Below are positions 60,701 to 64,000 of a stretch of 64,000 bases of DNA, piece after piece; the stretch's first letter is position 1, and the number at the start of each line of letters is the position of its first letter. The notes under the pieces are model-generated. The model was not told where the DNA came from. It ran no database searches and worked only from the letters and a program-made list of their open reading frames with translations. Made by a program: the position numbers and the translations under genes. This DNA comes from Toxoplasma gondii ME49 (lineage: Eukaryota > Apicomplexa > Conoidasida > Eucoccidiorida > Sarcocystidae). The stretch spans positions 2,577,662-2,641,661 of the forward strand of contig NC_031474.1 in NCBI RefSeq assembly GCF_000006565.2, read 5' to 3'.

Positions 60701-61578
60701 GCAAAGGGCTTGAGGAAATCGGTCATTTGCTGGATCTTTTGAGGCGGTTGCAGCAGATCCTCCACCACCTGCGGGCCGTACTTGTCAACCCAGCACTGCG
60801 TGCCACGAACGCCTGGAGACGGGCGCTTTGCAACTTCTGCGTCGGACCTTGCTGAATCAGTTTCTTCGGTCTCTCCTCCCAAGTTCCTGCGTTTCCGCCG
60901 TTTCTGGCTTCGCTCTCCCTCCATTCGCCTCAAGCCTCCGCTCTCTGTCGCCTGCTGGCAGCCTGGTCGCCGGGCGACGCGCGGCACGTTCGCTGCGAAG
61001 ACGTCCTTCGTCTGTTTGTCTTCTTCCCCGCTCTCGTGCTCGCCTGTCTCTCCACGACGAGGAGACGCTCTCGGCACTACCTCCGGTTTCCTCTCGGTCT
61101 TCCGGAGAAAGGAGAGACTGCGCAGAAGCGAGTTGGTTTGGCTTCCGTCGATCTCCACGCCTTCGCACTCTCCAAAGCTTCTCTTTTTAAGACACTGCGA
61201 CTGCCCGTGCATGCGTCGGCCGCTCGTGCTCGTCGGGCTCTCTCCTTCCGAGGAGGAAAGAACTGTGAGGTCGAGGAAGACCGTCTCATCCTTCTTTTCG
61301 GATTCGCTCTGGAGACTCGGCGCCGCTCCCGGTTGTCCACAGGAGCGCCTCTCGCTCGTCGCCTCTGCAGGCGTTTCTCGCGGACGCCGGTCGCGTCTGT
61401 GTGGCGTTTTAGCTGTCGAAAGATCGCTGCCGACGCAACCGCTCAGCGCCCCCATCCACAGACCTTCTTCTGCCTGCCGGGCGGGGACCCAGGACGACCG
61501 CGAAGGCAGAGGAGACGACATGTCTGCTCTGAGGGCTCCATGCTCTTTAACTGGATCCAGAGTCCCGATAGAGAGCAT
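54788..61578 (-). CDS. RAD17: RAD17/Rad24-type checkpoint clamp-loader protein, 3 exons
   Basis: Homologue of RAD17, the large subunit that with RFC2-5 loads the 9-1-1 clamp at damaged DNA. Exons 61578-59725, 58897-57118 and 56724-54788 join in phase to about 1,856 residues, much longer than the roughly 680 of human RAD17 because of Ser-rich inserts. The first in-frame ATG was used as the start. Family marks in order: CWVDKYGPQVVEDLL, a P-loop region GPSGCGKY (about 347-354), VVEWEEE, a sensor-like block VIVLRHLP (522-529), LVICVGSS, then LLSILHLSNGDVRHALTSLQF, FHALGKVLYNKRL, and in exon 3 LLQENFLFFFSDVVDVAAAAAHLADAD with FALVASRGILDSN. The P-loop has Tyr where Thr/Ser is usual, and the Walker B acidic pair is Arg-His. 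A SUMO-interaction-like stretch (VFLDLTVLSSSEGE) lies near 98-111. Acceptor and donor of intron 2 were chosen by phase (GACG/GTAAGAG; TTCAG/GC). Confidence 0.91.
55356..55378. repeat. Perfect 16-bp palindrome GGGTGTCTAGACACCC inside RAD17 coding exon 3
   Basis: The arms are perfectly complementary. It is located in a variable insert of the protein, where the frame stays open through it. Confidence 0.75.
55773..55792. repeat. Palindromic element inside RAD17 coding exon 3 (encodes SGVHTP)
   Basis: TCGGGTGTATGTACACCCGA is a palindrome apart from its central bases. On the coding strand it contributes SGVHTPD to a low-conservation insert. Confidence 0.75.
57330..57480 (-). repeat. Ser-rich trinucleotide tract in RAD17-like exon 2
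   Basis: A GAAGAA/GACGAA tract on the plus strand encodes long Ser runs on the coding strand (FQVSCSSSSSS...). It lies in the insert between the clamp-loader core and the C-terminal domain. A second tract is at 58085-58255. Confidence 0.88.
57807..57826. repeat. Palindromic element inside RAD17 coding exon 2 (encodes GVYTA)
   Basis: CCAGCTGTATAGACACCTGG is an imperfect member of the same family. On the coding strand it gives PGVYTAGP. Confidence 0.6.
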
Positions 61579-64000
61579 TCCCACCCGACTGCAGCTCCTG
61601 GCCGGGCCGCAAGCCGTGCGAGCGCGGCCAGCCACCAGACTCCAGCTCAGTTGCCGGATTTCTTCTCGGCTGCATGCAGCGGACCAAGAGCGAGTTGACG
61701 GGAAGCAGAGCACGTCTGTTTTTTTAGGCCTGCGACTCCGAGAGCGTTTCTTGTCCGTCGTCCGTCATTCCTTTGTACCGCAACAGTTTCTCACTTGTCT
61801 TCTTGCAAGGAGACGCACGGGAGAAGAGGGATCACAAACACAGGCAAAGGCCAAGAATGCGGTTAAAAACAAGTGTGAGGCGGTGAAGAGCGTGAGACAA
61901 GCTGGAGGGAGAAAGGACACAAAGAGAGCGAGCAAGTCTCCGCGTTGGGAGAACGAGAACGGGGTGGGTCTTCACTGATTGTGGAGTAGTCACTCGTTTT
62001 CCTTGACGCTGAGGACGGGGACTTTTGCGGCGGCAGTGCCTGTAGTAATTAGGCATGAAAGCTCCGAAGGAGAGAAAAGTTCAGCCGGAAAGCTTTTCAC
62101 AGGGACCTTTTGGATGGATGGAACTCTTGGGAGGCAGACGCCCCAGTGGATGTTCGCTTGCAGCAGCGAGAGCGTCTCTCCCGTGGCGAATGAGCAGGGT
62201 GCCTGTATAGAACTCAACGAGGCGCCCGAGAGGGCGGAACCTCGCCGGCTGAAGATGTGATGCTAGATCGCATGCGGGAGAGATACGAGACACACGATGA
62301 AGCGAGAAAGCCGAACTTGTGGTGAAGAAGAATATCTTGGTTGCCTGTGAAGTAGGGGTAAAGGGGAATGAAATACTTCCGGACGGGGAATTATCTCATC
62401 TAGGTTTGGTGGGTCACCCTTGTCAGTCAGAAAAAGTCCCGCCTTGTGACACGAGGAAATTCCTTGTGTCAAGTGGAAAAAACGGATATAAGACGCAAGT
62501 ATGAAAGATAGCGAAGGTCGCAGTGTGCGTGGAGTGTCGTTACAACTGGGTTGCAGCTCACAGCCGCTGTGGCTTGCACGACGCTGGGTCGGCAACCGAC
62601 GATGTTAACAGCAAGAGGAGGAAGACTTCACTCAGCACGACTGTGGAGAGAGAAGATCGATAATGACTTTCAAGCGTCAGCTGCCGAAGCGGTAGCGGTA
62701 TCTGAGACTCGGATGCAAGTCGACAATCGTAGAACAGTGTTCAAAGCGATTTGCTGGTCACTTCCTGCCACCATGCACACAGCTTGCCACCGCCGGGAAC
62801 CGCGACTACGAGGGGGCAGCCAAGGAATGCAGGGCCCCGAAAGGGAAATACTCGCATGAGACAAGAAGTAGTAGTATTTTGTGTATAAAAACTTTTCCTG
62901 ACGGGGACTCGAAACGTGTGCTTCAAGGTACAAACCTCTCAGAGCTGGAGGCGCAAAGAAGAACTCTCCCGTGAACTGCATGCACGTGGTTACCCTCCAG
63001 AGCCGAAGAGCGCCAGGAAATCGAGTTAGAGGGCCGAAGATTCGCCATTTTCCTACTGTTGTGACAGCCACCGAAGTCCAAACGGAACGATGAGAAGGAT
63101 ACAGCCGTCATAAATAACGACGTAGCATCGCGTCTCCTCAAACCGAAGCTCACAGTGGCGGTAAGAAGTACAGCTGCTCGGGTGTGCTGTGCCAGTGTGA
63201 AATTTTCTCTTTCCGTTCTCAAAAGCTGGATGGAGGCACAGCCGCAGTACTTACGCGCAAGCGACTATGAGAGTTTTGCAGCTGGCGCAGATGCTCGTTG
63301 GACGCACATCCAGTCGTTTCGTCTCGCAGGCTGCGCTCGTCGGAAACGTCGAGGTGTCACGAGAAAGCCACGGAATGAGACTCTCATATTGAAGAGAACT
63401 GCTGAATGGTACAAATAGACAAGTGACAGTCTACTCCAAGTGGATGCTTATGAGGTCACTGAACATTCACTTTTTCGTAGCCCTTCAAACTGCTAAAGGT
63501 GCGCAAAAGAATTCCGTGTACTGACGGGAGGTCCTCTTAACCAAGGCATATGGCTGAAAGGTGTACGCACCTTGCAAATGGCTCGCGCAATGTCTGGACT
63601 GCCCATCACGTTTCGTTGACCATGTGGATTTACTGCGATTATCGCGTGCAGAAACGGGATTATTTGCTTGAGAGCCTGCGGGGGAACGGGAGAGTAGTCC
63701 TCTGTCGCGATTCTCGTTTCTCGGGGCAGAGCGACCATCAGCAGTATTCGCTGGACAAAAGCGATACTCCGGGTAGTTTGAGCAGAAATCCATTGTTCCC
63801 TTTTCATACCGTCAAAAGCTGTACAGAACTTGGTACAAAGAAGTACCAGCGAATGCGGTATTTCTGAACCAACCCGGACGCAAAACAAGTTGTCACACCA
63901 CAACTGTTGTTTAGCATCAGATTCGAACTGTACATTGACCGTTCAACACAGGCCTCGCTTCCCCGCCACGCCATGGCATCTGTGCCTCAGTTTGTCCGAT
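61579..64000. other. 5' flank of the RAD17-like gene to the right edge, no gene seen
   Basis: The RAD17 frame stays open for a further 45 codons 5' of its first ATG, to 61713. Beyond about 62000 base composition is more even and only short frames occur, none with recognisable domains. Confidence 0.6.

Noticed and set aside
61579..61713. Extension of the RAD17 frame to 61713
   Set aside because: The triplet at 61713 is GTG, not ATG; the first in-frame ATG is at 61578. An upstream coding exon cannot be excluded.
62670..63903. Minus-strand frames of about 130 codons near the right edge
   Set aside because: No family match, no splice context, and length within chance expectation.

Overview
The window is nuclear DNA of an apicomplexan, almost certainly Toxoplasma gondii. 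The deciding evidence is the intact single-exon gene at 26763-27473, whose 236-residue product I recognise as dense granule protein GRA7. Spliceosomal introns of about 0.2-2.3 kb, large Ser/Arg/Glu-rich insertions inside conserved domains, AT dinucleotide arrays in introns and WGAGACG promoter motifs all agree. Placement on chromosome VIIa is recalled from knowledge of GRA7, not shown by the sequence.

Layout. (1) 1-21777, minus strand: one giant ten-exon gene for a UBR-box / RING-H2 E3 ubiquitin ligase (N-recognin superfamily), running off the left edge before its C-terminus. Intron 2 carries a 16-copy array with a period of about 100 bp, and intron 3 an 18-bp minisatellite. (2) 21778-26762: intergenic DNA ending in the GRA7 promoter. 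(3) GRA7, plus strand. (4) 29975-39707, plus strand: an eleven-exon DUF726/TMCO4-type membrane alpha/beta hydrolase with a visible Ser-Asp-His triad and one GC-AG intron. (5) 40834-41490, minus strand: a small secreted two-hydrophobic-segment protein, probably dense granule protein GRA34. (6) 44792-46262, minus strand: a FAM133-like lysine-rich nuclear protein with an unresolved last exon. (7) 48507-52946, plus strand: a four-exon ClpP-family protein with a signal peptide plus transit-like leader (apicoplast type). (8) 54788-61578, minus strand: a three-exon RAD17-type checkpoint clamp-loader protein. (9) 61579-64000: no supported gene.

Exon boundaries were worked out by hand from splice consensus, reading-frame phase and family similarity. 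In the UBR, DUF726, ClpP and RAD17 models every junction keeps phase. Large open frames on the opposite strand of these GC-rich exons are shadows.

The most interesting points are: the RAD17 homologue lacks the usual Walker A Thr/Ser and both Walker B acidic residues; the ClpP homologue has Ser-His-Glu where Ser-His-Asp is expected; and a short palindromic element (GGGTGT...ACACCC) recurs in intergenic, intronic and coding DNA, where it can encode GVHTP/GVYT-like peptides. The window holds two secreted dense-granule-type genes flanking the hydrolase, alongside housekeeping genes for ubiquitin-ligase, organelle-protease and checkpoint functions. There is no operon logic and I see no defence-type system.
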